Positions 14,891-28,783 are shown, counted from the first letter of the stretch. The stretch is 34,295 nucleotides of DNA from Bifidobacterium amazonense (GCF_018555435.2 NZ_JAFEJT020000034.1:1-34295), one strand, 5' to 3'. The notes: generated by a model from the sequence alone, not told the origin. A program made the numbers and translations.

Positions 14891-14921
14891 CAATTTTTAA
14901 TTGAAATACATGACTATTATA
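14891..14921 (-). promoter_or_regulatory. Probable promoter of the ATPase-TOPRIM operon
   Basis: A perfect TATAAT on the minus strand (complement of 14916-14921) lies about 57 bases before the ATPase start; no good -35 box was found. The inverted repeat CAATT-TTT-AATTG (14891-14903) sits just downstream of the expected transcription start and could be an operator. Confidence 0.45.
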
Positions 14922-14984
14922 CAACGCAACCTGCATGCATACCGCCGCGTTTCGCAATCAGATCATAGCCGGAGCGACACAACA

Positions 14985-15166
14985 GCCCCGGCCCGCAATA
15001 AGGTGGTTCCAACCGGGGCAATGTCTGTCCGCCGCAGCATCGCTTGATGCGGGGTGATGCTGATGGTGCGTTCGGGGTCCGGCGGCCTGCCGTCGGGTTT
15101 GCGGGCGTGCTTTTCTTCCAGGGACCCGGGAGGAGGCGGGTTCTGGAGTCCCCGTCTCCTCCCTTT
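14985..15166 (+). promoter_or_regulatory. Highly structured leader before the adhesin gene
   Basis: Three hairpins occur in a row: GCCCCGG/CCGGGGC (14985-14991, 15013-15019), GCATC/GATGC (15037-15041, 15046-15050), and a 13-bp stem GGGAGGAGGCGGG/CCCGTCTCCTCCC (15128-15140, 15151-15163) followed by TTT. The last looks like a terminator or attenuator and ends 43 bases before the adhesin start. The region has no convincing gene. Confidence 0.5.
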
Positions 15167-15209
15167 CCCGGAGAGGGGCGCTTCTGTCGTATGTGGGAAA
15201 GGATTTCGT

Positions 15210-18200
15210 ATGAGGTTCGGGAAGAAGGGCGCCGGCGCGGTGGCGTCGATCACGGCCGCCGCGGCGTTGCTGGCGTGTCTGGTTCCGGTCGCGTTGGCCG
15301 ATAACGGTGGCGGCGGTTCCGGCGAGGACGGCGGCGGTTCGGGCGGCGGGCCGACGCAGACGGCCGATGTGCATTGGATCTACAAGGATTCGTGGCCGGC
15401 CACGCTGGATGGCATGAAGACGGCGTTGAGTGACGCGAAGGTGCGTTTGTCGTCCGATCTGGCGAATGGACAGAACCAGTTCGTGAACATGAACAAGACT
15501 TTGAGCGACGCGATCGATGAGTGCCAGCGTTCCTATACGGGTGACGGGAACGCGGACTGCCGTCTGGTGGCGGTGGGCTACGTGCGTCTGGCGGATGGTT
15601 CGTTCAACGGCAGCTATGTGAGCTCGAACGCGAAGAACCGTTGGGAGGCGCAGTGGAAGGCCGAGGCGAAGGGCGACTACACGTATCAGGGCCAGAAGTA
15701 CTCGACCTCGACCACATGGAAGGACAGGCTCGGCACGCGCAGCGTTGACTCGCTGGCGCAGGAGTCGATCAACTCCAACCCGAACGCCTCGTTCCGCGTG
15801 ATCGTGTTGGCGCAGAACCAGCCTCCGGTCGATTACAAGCTGAACGTGACCACCAGCCACAAGCAGAAGACCGACATGCAGGTCGGCTCCACCGATCCGA
15901 TCGGCGATGTCATCCACGCCGACAACGGTGGATCCACGATCAAGGAAACGTTGAACGGCACCGCGATCATCCATTATGAGCACGGCCCATACCTGCCCGC
16001 GAAGAGCGTGAGCAAGTCGATCAGCTTCCCGAGCAACGGAGACACCCAGCTCGACAACCTCGCCACGCCGAAGGATTTCGGCATGCAGCATTGGGCCGAG
16101 GGCTCGTATTGGATCGATATCCAGGTACCCAAGCAGGGTCGTATGCAGGCAGCCGTGGACACCGCCGACCGCGATCCGGCCGAATCCTGGAAGGTCAGCT
16201 CGGTGCCGCCCGAGAACCCGGTCAAGAAGATCGAGGACGGTGTGAGCGCCGACCGGATGACGAACCGCACGACCATCACGTACGGCACCGGCCGCGGCGG
16301 TTACGAGATGCGATTCCGCGACGTGATCGACCCCAATGGCGTCGAATACTCCGTTGACAACTGCAGGCTCATCGACAAAACCGACAACGATCGTGACGTT
16401 TCAGGCCAGTTCGATATCACCTGGGACAAGGCATCGAACACGGTGTCGGCCGTGCGCTCGGCCGACAAGGGCGAGATGCCCCTGGATCATGTGTTCGAGT
16501 TCAGTTTCGACGTGACCGTGTCGAAGCCCTCCGATTTCCAGCAGGTCAAGGACCATGCGTGGGGCAAATGGAATCAGGAGCCCGAGGCCGACGCCGGAGC
16601 GAAGCAGTTCGACACATGGCGCCCGAACCCGGACAAGAGCTGGATCCGCCTGAACTCAAAGGGACAGTGGGAGGCGGTCATCGACCCGAAGGAGACCAAC
16701 CAGACCGGCGCGGACGATATGACGCTTCTGGACGGCGACAAGGTCGCATCGGTGGTCAACGGCACCATCGCCAAGAACCTCATCCAGGTTCCCGAAACCC
16801 TGACGCTCACGGATGACTGGTCGGCCGCCGACTATCTGTTCGACGCCGACGACAAGTCGAAGATCAAGGTGTACGAGGCTGATGCCGGCACCGACCGCGA
16901 ATCCAGCGTCACCGATATCGCCAACCGCGGCAGGGACGTCACCAGTCAGTGGACGATCACAGTGGATGGCACCACGGTGACCGCAACCGCCAACCAGGCC
17001 TACCGCGAAGGATTGAAGGGGCTGAAGACCGCGAAGCAGGTCACGCTGCTCATCCCGGGCAAGGCGGCTTACGCCAACGGCAAGGGCGCGGGCCAGGCGC
17101 GCGACGACTTCGGCAAGCAGGCAAGCGACGAACTGTCGTTCTGCACCGCACCGGACGGCAAGGCGCTGACGAACAAGGGCTCCCAGACCGTCAACACGCA
17201 CACCGTCCCCACGAACGAGCCGAAGATCTGCGGCTACATACCGCCCGTCGTCAAGGACGTGGTGGGCGAATCCTCGCAGGGTGGCGATCAGGCGTCCGTG
17301 GATGGCAAGGTCGTCTATCCGGGCCAACGCGTGGAATACCGTCTGGAGACCCAACCCCACCTGCCCGGCAACCTCGCGTACTCGGTCAGCGAGGTGGCGG
17401 TCACCGACACCTACGACGAACACCTTGAAGTGGACAAGCAGACCTTGGAGGTCACCGACCTGTCCACCGGCAAATTCATCCCGAAGAGCGAATACGAGAG
17501 CCAGTGGAACGACAGCCAGCACGCGGTGCGCCTCGTGTTCTCCGACGGGTACGTGAAGGCGAACTGGCGCAGTGGGGCGAACCCGCGCATCATCGTCCGC
17601 TTCGAGGGCACCGTCGCCAAGGACGCGCCCGCGGACACCAGGATCGGCAACCAGTGGGCGTTGACCCTGAGCAACATGATCGTCCCGAGCAACAAGGTGT
17701 GGAACGAGCCGCCCGACTTCACTCCGGTGAAGAAGGACACCCAGGCCGACCCGTCCATCAGCATCGATGGCAGAACCGCCCTGTTGGGCGACCGGATCTA
17801 CTATCGCGTGACCATCGACGCCAAGCAGACCAACCAGGCATACAAGGTCTGGAGGCTCGGCATGACCGATGACTGGGACGACGAATACCTCTCCCTCGAC
17901 GCCAAGCACATCGAGGTCACCGACACCGCGACCGGCAAGGATGTGACCGCGAAGTTCAACATCGCCGCGATCGAAGGCGTCGCCTATGTGTACGCCAAGA
18001 CCGTGGACACGAAGGTGCCGGCCACCGGCGAGACCATCAAGGGCGACCCCCAACCCAAGAACCTCAAGGAATACGCCGAGAAGACCGATCACGACCCGTT
18101 GAAGGAGCCGGCCATCGACCAGGGGCTGCTGGGTACGAGCTACGAGGTGAGTCTGCCGATGACCGTCATCAAGGTCACCGACGGATACACTGTGAAGAAC

Positions 18201-19505
18201 AAGGCCACGCAGGTCGTCAACGACACCCGCAAGGACACCAACGAGGTCGCCAATCCCCTCAAACCCGTCAACCCATCCAAGGATGTGGTCGTGAAGGTGG
18301 ACGGCGAATCCATCGACAAGCAGAGCGTATACCTCAACAGCCTGTTCCTCTACCGTCTCGACAGCTCGGTGCTGCCTGCGCATCGCGCCTACCAGAAGGT
18401 CACCGACTGGAGCATCACCGACCCGCTCGACACCGAGCATGACCAGTACACCGACCAATGGGCCGTGTACGCCATGCGCGACCTGACCGAACAGGGCAAG
18501 GTGGTCGCCCGCAAGGGCGCGAAGATCGCCGGCAGCGGCTTCGACGCCAGTGCGTACGGCGGCGAACTGTTCACCCTCACGCAGGATGAGAAGGGCGTGG
18601 TCACCGTCACGGCGACCCAGCGCATGCTCGACCTCGTCAGCGGCAACGACGACAGCGAACAGGCATGGACCGCGTTCATCCAGTGCAAGCGCGTCAAGAC
18701 CGGCGAACACATCGCCAACCGGTTCGACGAAACCATCAACGGCACCAAACGTCCTTCCAACCAGGTCGAGACGCACACGCCCGACATGACCCCGAGCCTG
18801 AAGATCGAGAAATGGGACGAGGCCTCCGGCTGGCCGGCCGGCGACCGCGACCAGGTCAAGGACGCGCTGGCCATGCAGGGCGACACGCGCATCGTGTTCA
18901 CCATCACCAACACCAGCACCACCGACCCCGACACCAAGCAGGGCGCATGGTACCGAACCAAGGACCTGAACCTCAAGGACCAGCTGGTCGCCGGCGACGG
19001 CCGGGTGACCGATCTCGAATACCCCGCCGATTGGGACAGCCGCATCCTCAAGCCCGGCGAGAGCGTCGAGGTCAAGGGCGTCCTCAAGGGCGTGACCGGC
19101 CATCACACCGACCGCGCCACGGTCACCGGCACGCCGTTGGTTGAATGCGTCGTCTCCGACCCGGATCCGTTCGACGGCAAGGACGAGACGTCCGCGCCTG
19201 ATGATGCGGTCACGATCGACGGCAGGCTCGTCTGCCCCGACACCGAAGTGGTCAGCAACACCGACGACTGGAACGGCTACCGGACCGGGCTCGCCCATAC
19301 CGGCGCCGCCGTCCAGGGCGTGATCGCGGCGGCGATCACCCTGCTCGCCGTCGGCGCGGGACTGGTCGCCGCCCGCAGGTTCAGGCGCGGGAACAACGCC
19401 GCCGGCCGCCACTCCGGCACGATGCAACCCGTCGATGCCGAGGATGCCGACGCGGATGCCGTCGAAACCGTGGATTCGGTTCCCGGCGGGCAATCCGTGG
19501 TCTGA
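15210..19505 (+). CDS. Large wall-anchored adhesin with SspB-C2-like isopeptide domains
   Basis: The protein has 1431 residues; GGAAAGGA lies 6 bases before the ATG. A signal peptide covers residues 1-30 (cleavage after ALA) and a Gly/Ser-rich linker follows. A globular N-terminal region (about 50-330) precedes several related beta-sandwich modules. The clearest start near 677 (PVVKDVVGESS), 840 (KKDTQADPSISIDGRTALLG) and 1020 (PSKDVVVKVDGES); they resemble SspB-C2 isopeptide-forming domains of streptococcal antigen I/II. Near the C-terminus, LAHTG (1361-1365), a hydrophobic helix and RRFRR form a sortase signal of the class E LAxTG type. A 38-residue acidic tail follows, longer than usual. 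Such proteins on conjugative elements can promote cell-cell contact for mating; a role in host adhesion is the alternative. Confidence 0.85.
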   Translation: MRFGKKGAGAVASITAAAALLACLVPVALADNGGGGSGEDGGGSGGGPTQTADVHWIYKDSWPATLDGMKTALSDAKVRLSSDLANGQNQFVNMNKTLSDAIDECQRSYTGDGNADCRLVAVGYVRLADGSFNGSYVSSNAKNRWEAQWKAEAKGDYTYQGQKYSTSTTWKDRLGTRSVDSLAQESINSNPNASFRVIVLAQNQPPVDYKLNVTTSHKQKTDMQVGSTDPIGDVIHADNGGSTIKETLNGTAIIHYEHGPYLPAKSVSKSISFPSNGDTQLDNLATPKDFGMQHWAEGSYWIDIQVPKQGRMQAAVDTADRDPAESWKVSSVPPENPVKKIEDGVSADRMTNRTTITYGTGRGGYEMRFRDVIDPNGVEYSVDNCRLIDKTDNDRDVSGQFDITWDKASNTVSAVRSADKGEMPLDHVFEFSFDVTVSKPSDFQQVKDHAWGKWNQEPEADAGAKQFDTWRPNPDKSWIRLNSKGQWEAVIDPKETNQTGADDMTLLDGDKVASVVNGTIAKNLIQVPETLTLTDDWSAADYLFDADDKSKIKVYEADAGTDRESSVTDIANRGRDVTSQWTITVDGTTVTATANQAYREGLKGLKTAKQVTLLIPGKAAYANGKGAGQARDDFGKQASDELSFCTAPDGKALTNKGSQTVNTHTVPTNEPKICGYIPPVVKDVVGESSQGGDQASVDGKVVYPGQRVEYRLETQPHLPGNLAYSVSEVAVTDTYDEHLEVDKQTLEVTDLSTGKFIPKSEYESQWNDSQHAVRLVFSDGYVKANWRSGANPRIIVRFEGTVAKDAPADTRIGNQWALTLSNMIVPSNKVWNEPPDFTPVKKDTQADPSISIDGRTALLGDRIYYRVTIDAKQTNQAYKVWRLGMTDDWDDEYLSLDAKHIEVTDTATGKDVTAKFNIAAIEGVAYVYAKTVDTKVPATGETIKGDPQPKNLKEYAEKTDHDPLKEPAIDQGLLGTSYEVSLPMTVIKVTDGYTVKNKATQVVNDTRKDTNEVANPLKPVNPSKDVVVKVDGESIDKQSVYLNSLFLYRLDSSVLPAHRAYQKVTDWSITDPLDTEHDQYTDQWAVYAMRDLTEQGKVVARKGAKIAGSGFDASAYGGELFTLTQDEKGVVTVTATQRMLDLVSGNDDSEQAWTAFIQCKRVKTGEHIANRFDETINGTKRPSNQVETHTPDMTPSLKIEKWDEASGWPAGDRDQVKDALAMQGDTRIVFTITNTSTTDPDTKQGAWYRTKDLNLKDQLVAGDGRVTDLEYPADWDSRILKPGESVEVKGVLKGVTGHHTDRATVTGTPLVECVVSDPDPFDGKDETSAPDDAVTIDGRLVCPDTEVVSNTDDWNGYRTGLAHTGAAVQGVIAAAITLLAVGAGLVAARRFRRGNNAAGRHSGTMQPVDAEDADADAVETVDSVPGGQSVV

Positions 19506-19510
19506 CCGAA

Positions 19511-19657
19511 GCGGCGGGGACCGTTCTCCGCCGCGATGATTCTTCCGGTCGGACGGCAATCCGGCCGGAACCCCGCCGGTTCTCTTCCTTCTTCTCTCCC
19601 CGGCGGGCATGGCAACGGCCCGACGCCAACGGTTCAAACCGTTCGCGTCGGGCCGTT
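19511..19657. terminator. Terminator hairpins between the adhesin and transporter genes
   Basis: Two stems lie between these convergent genes. The first is GCGGCGGGGA/TCTCCGCCGC (19511-19520, 19525-19534) just after the adhesin stop. The second is a perfect 13-bp stem AACGGCCCGACGC/GCGTCGGGCCGTT (19614-19626, 19645-19657), 20 bases beyond the transporter stop. T runs are poor on both strands, but position and strength suggest bidirectional termination. Confidence 0.6.
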
Positions 19658-19677
19658 CCCTTGCTACTTTTGGCTGC

Positions 19678-21159
19678 TTACTGTTCGTCGGTGTTCTCGG
19701 AGGCGAGTCGTTCTTCGAGTTGTTCGACGATGTGGTCGTGCATGTTCTCGTCGATCTTGACGGTCAGGAGGAAGACGACGAGGCTGGCGACGATGCCGGC
19801 GAGCGGCAGGTAGTAGGCGCAGGTCTTGAACGTGCGGATGTTCGCGGCGGTCATGTCGGCGGCGGTGGCGTTGCCGACCATGCCGGCGGCGACGGCCACG
19901 AAGCCCACGATGCCGTTGGACAGGGCACCAGCGATCTTGTCGAGCATCGGGCGCACGGAGAGGGTGACGGCCTCGTTGCGCTTGCCGGTCTTGAGCTGGC
20001 CGTATTCGATGGAGTCGGTCATGCTCAGGATGGCGGTCATCTGGATGGTCTGCGCGGGCAGGTAGAAGAGGACGAGCGCGACGATGACGACGGGCAGGTT
20101 CATGGGCGCGATGATGAACAGCGTATAGCCGGCGATCATGAACGCCATGCCGGCGGTGTACAGCCAGCGGCGCGGGATGCGCCGGTTGAGCACCGGGTAG
20201 AGGGGCGTGGTGACCAGTCCGGTGATGACCGGGATGACGCCGGCGATGGAGAAGCTGTCCGGGGCGCCGAGCACGTATTTGAACTGGTAGAAGAGCACGC
20301 CGGTGGTGGCGACGTTGGCCACGGAGTACAGCAGGTAGCTCAAGGCGACCCACAGGAGCTGGTCGTTCTGGGCGATTGCCTTGAACGCCTCGATGGGGTT
20401 GCCGTTGGCCTCGGCCTTGGCGCGCAGCTCGCCCTGGTTCTCGCGGGTGCCGAACGCGACGCTCCACGCGGTGAGCAAACCGAGCACGGCGATGATGATG
20501 GCGAACGCGGCCCAGCCGGTGCGGCCCTGCTCCCATTGGCCGGTGAACTTCCAGGTGAACCAGCTGACGACGGGCACGACGATGACGGTGACGCCGTTGT
20601 ATCCGATGGATCCGGTGAACGCGCCGAGAGCGGTGTACGTGCTGCGCTCGTGCGAGTCGGAGGAGATCGCGGGGATCATGCCCCAGTAGGAGATGTCGCG
20701 CAGCGAGTAGATCACGTCCAGCAGGATGAACACGATGACGAACAGGACCATGAACACGCCGGTGTTCACGTCCACGAGCCCGAACAGGCCGGTGAACACC
20801 ATGATCAGCAGGATGCCGGGCACGAGGCCTCCGATGAACTGCCAGGGACGGAACCGGCCCCAGCGGGTGTTCGTGTTGTCCACGAGGTTGCCGAGCAGCG
20901 GGTCGAGGAAGATCTCCGCGATACGGATGACCACCACGAGTCCGGTGATCACCGCGATGAGGCGCGCGGCCAGCGTCTTGTCCACGTCGATGAACAGCGC
21001 GGTGGTCACGAACGTGATGAAGAACGTGCTCATCGTGTTGTAGAACGCGGCCTGGCCCAGGTTGCCGAACGCGTATGCGATCTTCTGCCCCATGTTCCTG
21101 GTGGGCATGGGCTGCGGCTGTCCGGGCGTCGCCGTGCGCTGTGTGGTGGATCCGCTCAT
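19678..21159 (-). CDS. lacS: GPH-family sugar:cation symporter, probably for beta-galactosides
   Basis: The protein has 493 residues; AAGGAGG precedes the ATG at 21159. It has about twelve membrane segments in the glycoside-pentoside-hexuronide (GPH) arrangement of the MFS. GPH motifs are visible: KIAYAFGNLGQAAFYNTMST at the N-terminus, the RIAEIFLDPLLGNLVDNTNT loop with WGRFRPW, and SMTDSIEYGQLKTGKRNEA near residue 400. Unlike streptococcal LacS it has no C-terminal PTS IIA domain. It is divergent from lacZ, with a shared type of operator in its promoter, so it most likely imports lactose, N-acetyllactosamine or a related galactoside for the enzymes of this cluster. The exact substrate cannot be read from sequence. 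A second overlapping frame is its shadow. Confidence 0.88.
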   Translation of the reverse strand: MSGSTTQRTATPGQPQPMPTRNMGQKIAYAFGNLGQAAFYNTMSTFFITFVTTALFIDVDKTLAARLIAVITGLVVVIRIAEIFLDPLLGNLVDNTNTRWGRFRPWQFIGGLVPGILLIMVFTGLFGLVDVNTGVFMVLFVIVFILLDVIYSLRDISYWGMIPAISSDSHERSTYTALGAFTGSIGYNGVTVIVVPVVSWFTWKFTGQWEQGRTGWAAFAIIIAVLGLLTAWSVAFGTRENQGELRAKAEANGNPIEAFKAIAQNDQLLWVALSYLLYSVANVATTGVLFYQFKYVLGAPDSFSIAGVIPVITGLVTTPLYPVLNRRIPRRWLYTAGMAFMIAGYTLFIIAPMNLPVVIVALVLFYLPAQTIQMTAILSMTDSIEYGQLKTGKRNEAVTLSVRPMLDKIAGALSNGIVGFVAVAAGMVGNATAADMTAANIRTFKTCAYYLPLAGIVASLVVFLLTVKIDENMHDHIVEQLEERLASENTDEQ

Positions 21160-21228
21160 GGTGTGGTGGCCTCCTTGCGACCTGTAAAGAATCCGTGCGC
21201 GGGAACAGCTCCGATCCCGCAAGACGCG

Positions 21229-21265
21229 AGTATAGGACTTTCTTGAAAAAGTAAAAAACTTTACC
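21229..21265 (-). promoter_or_regulatory. Transporter promoter with LacI-type operator
   Basis: On the minus strand TATACT (complement of 21229-21234) would be the -10. At 21250-21265 stands AGTAAA-AAAC-TTTACC, overlapping the expected -35. The same palindrome, with arms AGTAAA and TTTACT, occurs at lacZ and lacI, so binding of the LacI regulator here should block the transporter promoter. Confidence 0.6.
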
Positions 21266-21409
21266 GCGTGTCGCAAGCAATGCCAACGATTCATGTTCGC
21301 CAATCCAACACACCGCGCGGGCGCTGGTGATGGTCGGAGACCGGATTATCGTTGATGAGTAAAGGCTTTCCGCTGTTCCTGCGGTCGCAGTCGGGACAAG
21401 CGCAAGAAG

Positions 21410-24683
<3,274 letters not shown>

Positions 24684-24689
24684 CCGGCA

Positions 24690-24725
24690 ACGGGCGGCGG
24701 CATGCACCACCATGCCGCCGCCCGT
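24690..24725 (+). terminator. Strong hairpin between lacZ and nagB
   Basis: A perfect 15-bp stem ACGGGCGGCGGCATG/CATGCCGCCGCCCGT (24690-24704, 24711-24725) with a six-base loop begins seven bases after the lacZ stop. No T run follows; instead a 10-bp palindrome GTATATATAC (24730-24739) appears, which might be a second -10 region for nagB. It may be a partial terminator or an RNA-stability element. Confidence 0.6.
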
Positions 24726-24779
24726 ACACGTATATATACATTTCCCAAACACACTCCACAGGAAAAGAGGCAATCAATC

Positions 24780-25592
24780 ATGGCTGAAGTGATTATCGTC
24801 AGGAACGAGGAGGAGGCCGGCGAGATCTACGGCCGCTGCGTGGCGGACCTCATCAAGGCCAAGCCGGACGCGGTGCTGGGACTCGCGACCGGTTCGAGCC
24901 CGCTGGCCGCCTACCGGGCCCTCGCCAAGATCGTGCACGAGGAGCACATCGACGTCTCCCAGGTGCGTGGCTTCGCGCTGGACGAGTACTTGGGCCTGCC
25001 GCTCGACCATCCGGAGTCCTACCACTCCACCATCCACCGCACGGTCGTCGAGCCCCTCGGCCTCGACCCGGAGAAGGTCCATGTGCCCGGCGACGTGCTG
25101 AACGGCACTCCGCTGGAGGACGGCGACAAGATCGCCGCCGCCGGACCGGCCTACGACGCGGCCATCGAGGCCGCGGGCGGCATCGACGTGCAGATCCTCG
25201 GCATCGGCACCGACGGCCACATCGGCTTCAACGAGCCCGGCTCCTCCCTCGCGTCCGGCACGCGCGTCAAGACCCTGGCCGAGCAGACCCGCATCGACAA
25301 CGCGCGCTTCTTCGACAACGACATCAACCAAGTGCCGACCCACTGCATCACGCAGGGCATCGGCACGGTCCTGAAAGCCCGTCACCTCGTGCTGCTCGCG
25401 TTCGGCGCGGGCAAGGCCGAGGCCATCGAGGAGACCGTCGAAGGCGGCGTCTCCGCGTTCTGCCCGGCCTCCGCGCTGCAGCTGCACCCGCACGCCACGA
25501 TCATCATCGACGAGGAGGCCGCGTCGCGTCTGCGTCACAAGGACTACTACCGCTACGCCTTCGCCCACAAGCCCGCCTGGCAGGGCATCTGA
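24780..25592 (+). CDS. nagB: Glucosamine-6-phosphate deaminase
   Basis: The protein has 270 residues, the normal length; AGAGG lies 8 bases before the ATG. It turns glucosamine-6-phosphate into fructose-6-phosphate and ammonia. Key residues are present: the phosphate loop LGLATGSSPLAAY, D68 in ALDEYLGL, and D145, H147 and E152 in GIGTDGHIGFNEPG. Fructose-6-phosphate enters the bifid shunt or glycolysis directly. It forms an apparent operon with lacZ upstream and nagA downstream; the order nagB-nagA is common in bifidobacteria. A strong hairpin separates it from each neighbour. Regulation by the cluster's LacI protein through the lacZ promoter is inferred. Confidence 0.96.
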   Translation: MAEVIIVRNEEEAGEIYGRCVADLIKAKPDAVLGLATGSSPLAAYRALAKIVHEEHIDVSQVRGFALDEYLGLPLDHPESYHSTIHRTVVEPLGLDPEKVHVPGDVLNGTPLEDGDKIAAAGPAYDAAIEAAGGIDVQILGIGTDGHIGFNEPGSSLASGTRVKTLAEQTRIDNARFFDNDINQVPTHCITQGIGTVLKARHLVLLAFGAGKAEAIEETVEGGVSAFCPASALQLHPHATIIIDEEAASRLRHKDYYRYAFAHKPAWQGI

Positions 25593-25607
25593 TCGGCAGA
25601 CGAACGA

Positions 25608-25645
25608 TTCGGGCTCCTTCTTGCTTCGCCAAGAGGGAGCCCGAA
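25608..25645 (+). other. Stem-loop between nagB and nagA
   Basis: TTCGGGCTCC (25608-25617) pairs with GGAGCCCGAA (25636-25645), and CTTG/CAAG extend the inner stem. No T run follows, so it probably is an intercistronic RNA element that sets relative expression or protects nagB message, not a full terminator. Confidence 0.65.
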
Positions 25646-25666
25646 CCCATATGCAGGAAGGAAATC

Positions 25667-26980
25667 ATGACGCAGGACAGAGATGAGATCGTCGCCCGCG
25701 TGACGGCGGCGTTGGAAGGCGAGGCCAAGCCGGTCGCGATCCGCGGGGCACGCAAGGTAGACGCCTGCGGCGAACAATCGGGCTATTGGGTGGTCTCGGA
25801 CGCACGTGGCGTGATTGTGGCCACAGGCTCCGCCGCCGCGGACGGTACCGGCGAGGAGGCGTTCGAGCACGCCTGCCGCACGGTCGGCATCGACCCGGCC
25901 GTTCCAGCTGACTCCAACGACGCGGTCATCGACGCGGCCGGCCGCATCCTGACCCCCGGCTACGTGGACATCCACGCCCACGGCGCCTGGGAGAAGAGCT
26001 TCGACGACGGCCCCGACGGCATCGACGTGGCCCGAGCCGGCCACGCGGTCCACGGCACCACCCGCCAGGTGCTCTCGCTCATCACCAACCCGATGGACGT
26101 GATCTGCCGCAACATCCGCACCGTGCACGAGAAGATGGCCACCCGCCCCGACATCCTCGGCTGCCACCTCGAAGGCCCGTTCCTCGCCCTCAAGCGCAAG
26201 GGCGCGCACGACCCGAACTGCCTCAAGGACCCGGTGCCCGAACTCGTGGACCGCATGCTTGACGCCTCGGGCGCCGACCCCGCCGCCGGGCGTCTCGGCT
26301 GCATCCGCCAAATCACCATCGCCCCCGAGCTCGAGCACGGCATCGGCGCCATCCGCCAGTTCGCGGCCGCCGGCGTGGTGCCCGCGGTCGGTCACTGCGA
26401 CGCCGACTACGAGACCGCCCAGGCCGGCTTCAACGCGGGCGCCGGCATCATGACCCACATGTTCAACGCGATGAACGGCCTGCACCATCGCGAACCCGGC
26501 CCCATCCCGGCCGCCGTGGAGGACCCGCGCGTCACCATCGAGCTGATTAATGACGGCTTCCACGTCCAGAACCCGATGGTCAAACTCGGCTTCGGACTGG
26601 CGCCCCACCGCATCGCGTTCGTCACCGACGCGATGGCCGCCACCGACTGCCCCGACGGCGCGTACAAGCTCGGCGAACTCGACGTGAACGTCATCGACGG
26701 CCACGCTCGCCTCGTGTCCAACGGCGCCATCGCCGGCTCCACGCTCACCCTGGAGGTCGCGGTCCAGCGCGCGGTCAACGAACTCGGCTTCAGCCCCGTC
26801 GCCGCCGTCGAGGCCGCCACCCTCACCCCGGCACGCGCCTTCGGATTCGACAGGCCCAACCCCGTCACCGGCACGCCGCTCGGCCTCATCGCCCCCGGAT
26901 ACGCCGCCGACCTCAACCTCCTCGACCCCACCGACTGGACCGCCCAACACGTCTGGTGCGCCGGCCGCCAGCTGAAGTAA
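25667..26980 (+). CDS. nagA: N-acetylglucosamine-6-phosphate deacetylase
   Basis: The protein has 437 residues; AGGAAGGAAA precedes the ATG. It removes the acetyl group from GlcNAc-6-phosphate, giving glucosamine-6-phosphate for NagB and acetate. The amidohydrolase metal site is complete: H103 and H105 in VDIHAHG, E169 in HLEGPF, H243 in VGHCDAD, H264 in THMFNAM, and catalytic D321 in VTDAMAATD. The N-terminal beta-domain is longer than in E. coli NagA (first His at 103 versus about 60 there), with an extra segment around residues 35-75. Its end faces the minus-strand LacI gene. A kinase that makes GlcNAc-6-phosphate is not in the window and must be elsewhere in the genome. Confidence 0.95.
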   Translation: MTQDRDEIVARVTAALEGEAKPVAIRGARKVDACGEQSGYWVVSDARGVIVATGSAAADGTGEEAFEHACRTVGIDPAVPADSNDAVIDAAGRILTPGYVDIHAHGAWEKSFDDGPDGIDVARAGHAVHGTTRQVLSLITNPMDVICRNIRTVHEKMATRPDILGCHLEGPFLALKRKGAHDPNCLKDPVPELVDRMLDASGADPAAGRLGCIRQITIAPELEHGIGAIRQFAAAGVVPAVGHCDADYETAQAGFNAGAGIMTHMFNAMNGLHHREPGPIPAAVEDPRVTIELINDGFHVQNPMVKLGFGLAPHRIAFVTDAMAATDCPDGAYKLGELDVNVIDGHARLVSNGAIAGSTLTLEVAVQRAVNELGFSPVAAVEAATLTPARAFGFDRPNPVTGTPLGLIAPGYAADLNLLDPTDWTAQHVWCAGRQLK

Positions 26981-27031
26981 ACTCCTTCCAGCAAAATCGA
27001 CACCGGTGCCGCCCGTCTTCGAGACGACGTC

Positions 27032-28558
<1,527 letters not shown>

Positions 28559-28765
28559 GTGGATTTGTTGAATCAGGTGCTTCAGTTGTTCGTCAGGTTC
28601 GCCACCATCGGCGGCGGCTTGTGGCTGGTGTGGGGCGCCGTCACCTTCGGCGGCGGCCTGAAGGATCATAATGGGCCGCAGACGCAGTCTGGACTGTGGC
28701 AGATCGTGGGCGGAGGCATGATCATCGCGGCCGCGCAGATTTTCAACGCGGTGGCTCTAGGCTGA
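28559..28765 (+). CDS. Small membrane protein, VirB2/Maff2-like conjugation component
   Basis: The protein has 68 residues from GTG 28559, with AGGAGG five bases upstream. It has two hydrophobic stretches (about 9-32 and 47-66) separated by a short polar loop (GGGLKDHNGPQTQSG). This size, Gly-rich hydrophobicity and position at the head of a VirB6/PrgI/VirB4 run match the small Maff2/VirB2-like proteins of Gram-positive conjugative elements. They are thought to build the membrane channel or pilus-like core. No cleavable signal is evident. The family assignment rests on position and pattern, not on a long conserved motif. Confidence 0.65.
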   Translation: MDLLNQVLQLFVRFATIGGGLWLVWGAVTFGGGLKDHNGPQTQSGLWQIVGGGMIIAAAQIFNAVALG

Positions 28766-28783
28766 GCTGATTCGGGGCCTGCC

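Noticed and set aside
16656..19637. 993-codon open frame on the minus strand opposite the adhesin
   Set aside because: It is the complement of the adhesin gene; high GC with strong third-position bias opens the antisense frame. It has no domain logic and is biased to Asp, Gly, Val and Arg.
19609..21246. 545-codon plus-strand frame opposite the GPH transporter
   Set aside because: Asp/Gly/Val-rich shadow; the minus-strand frame at 19678-21159 is a full transporter with ribosome site.
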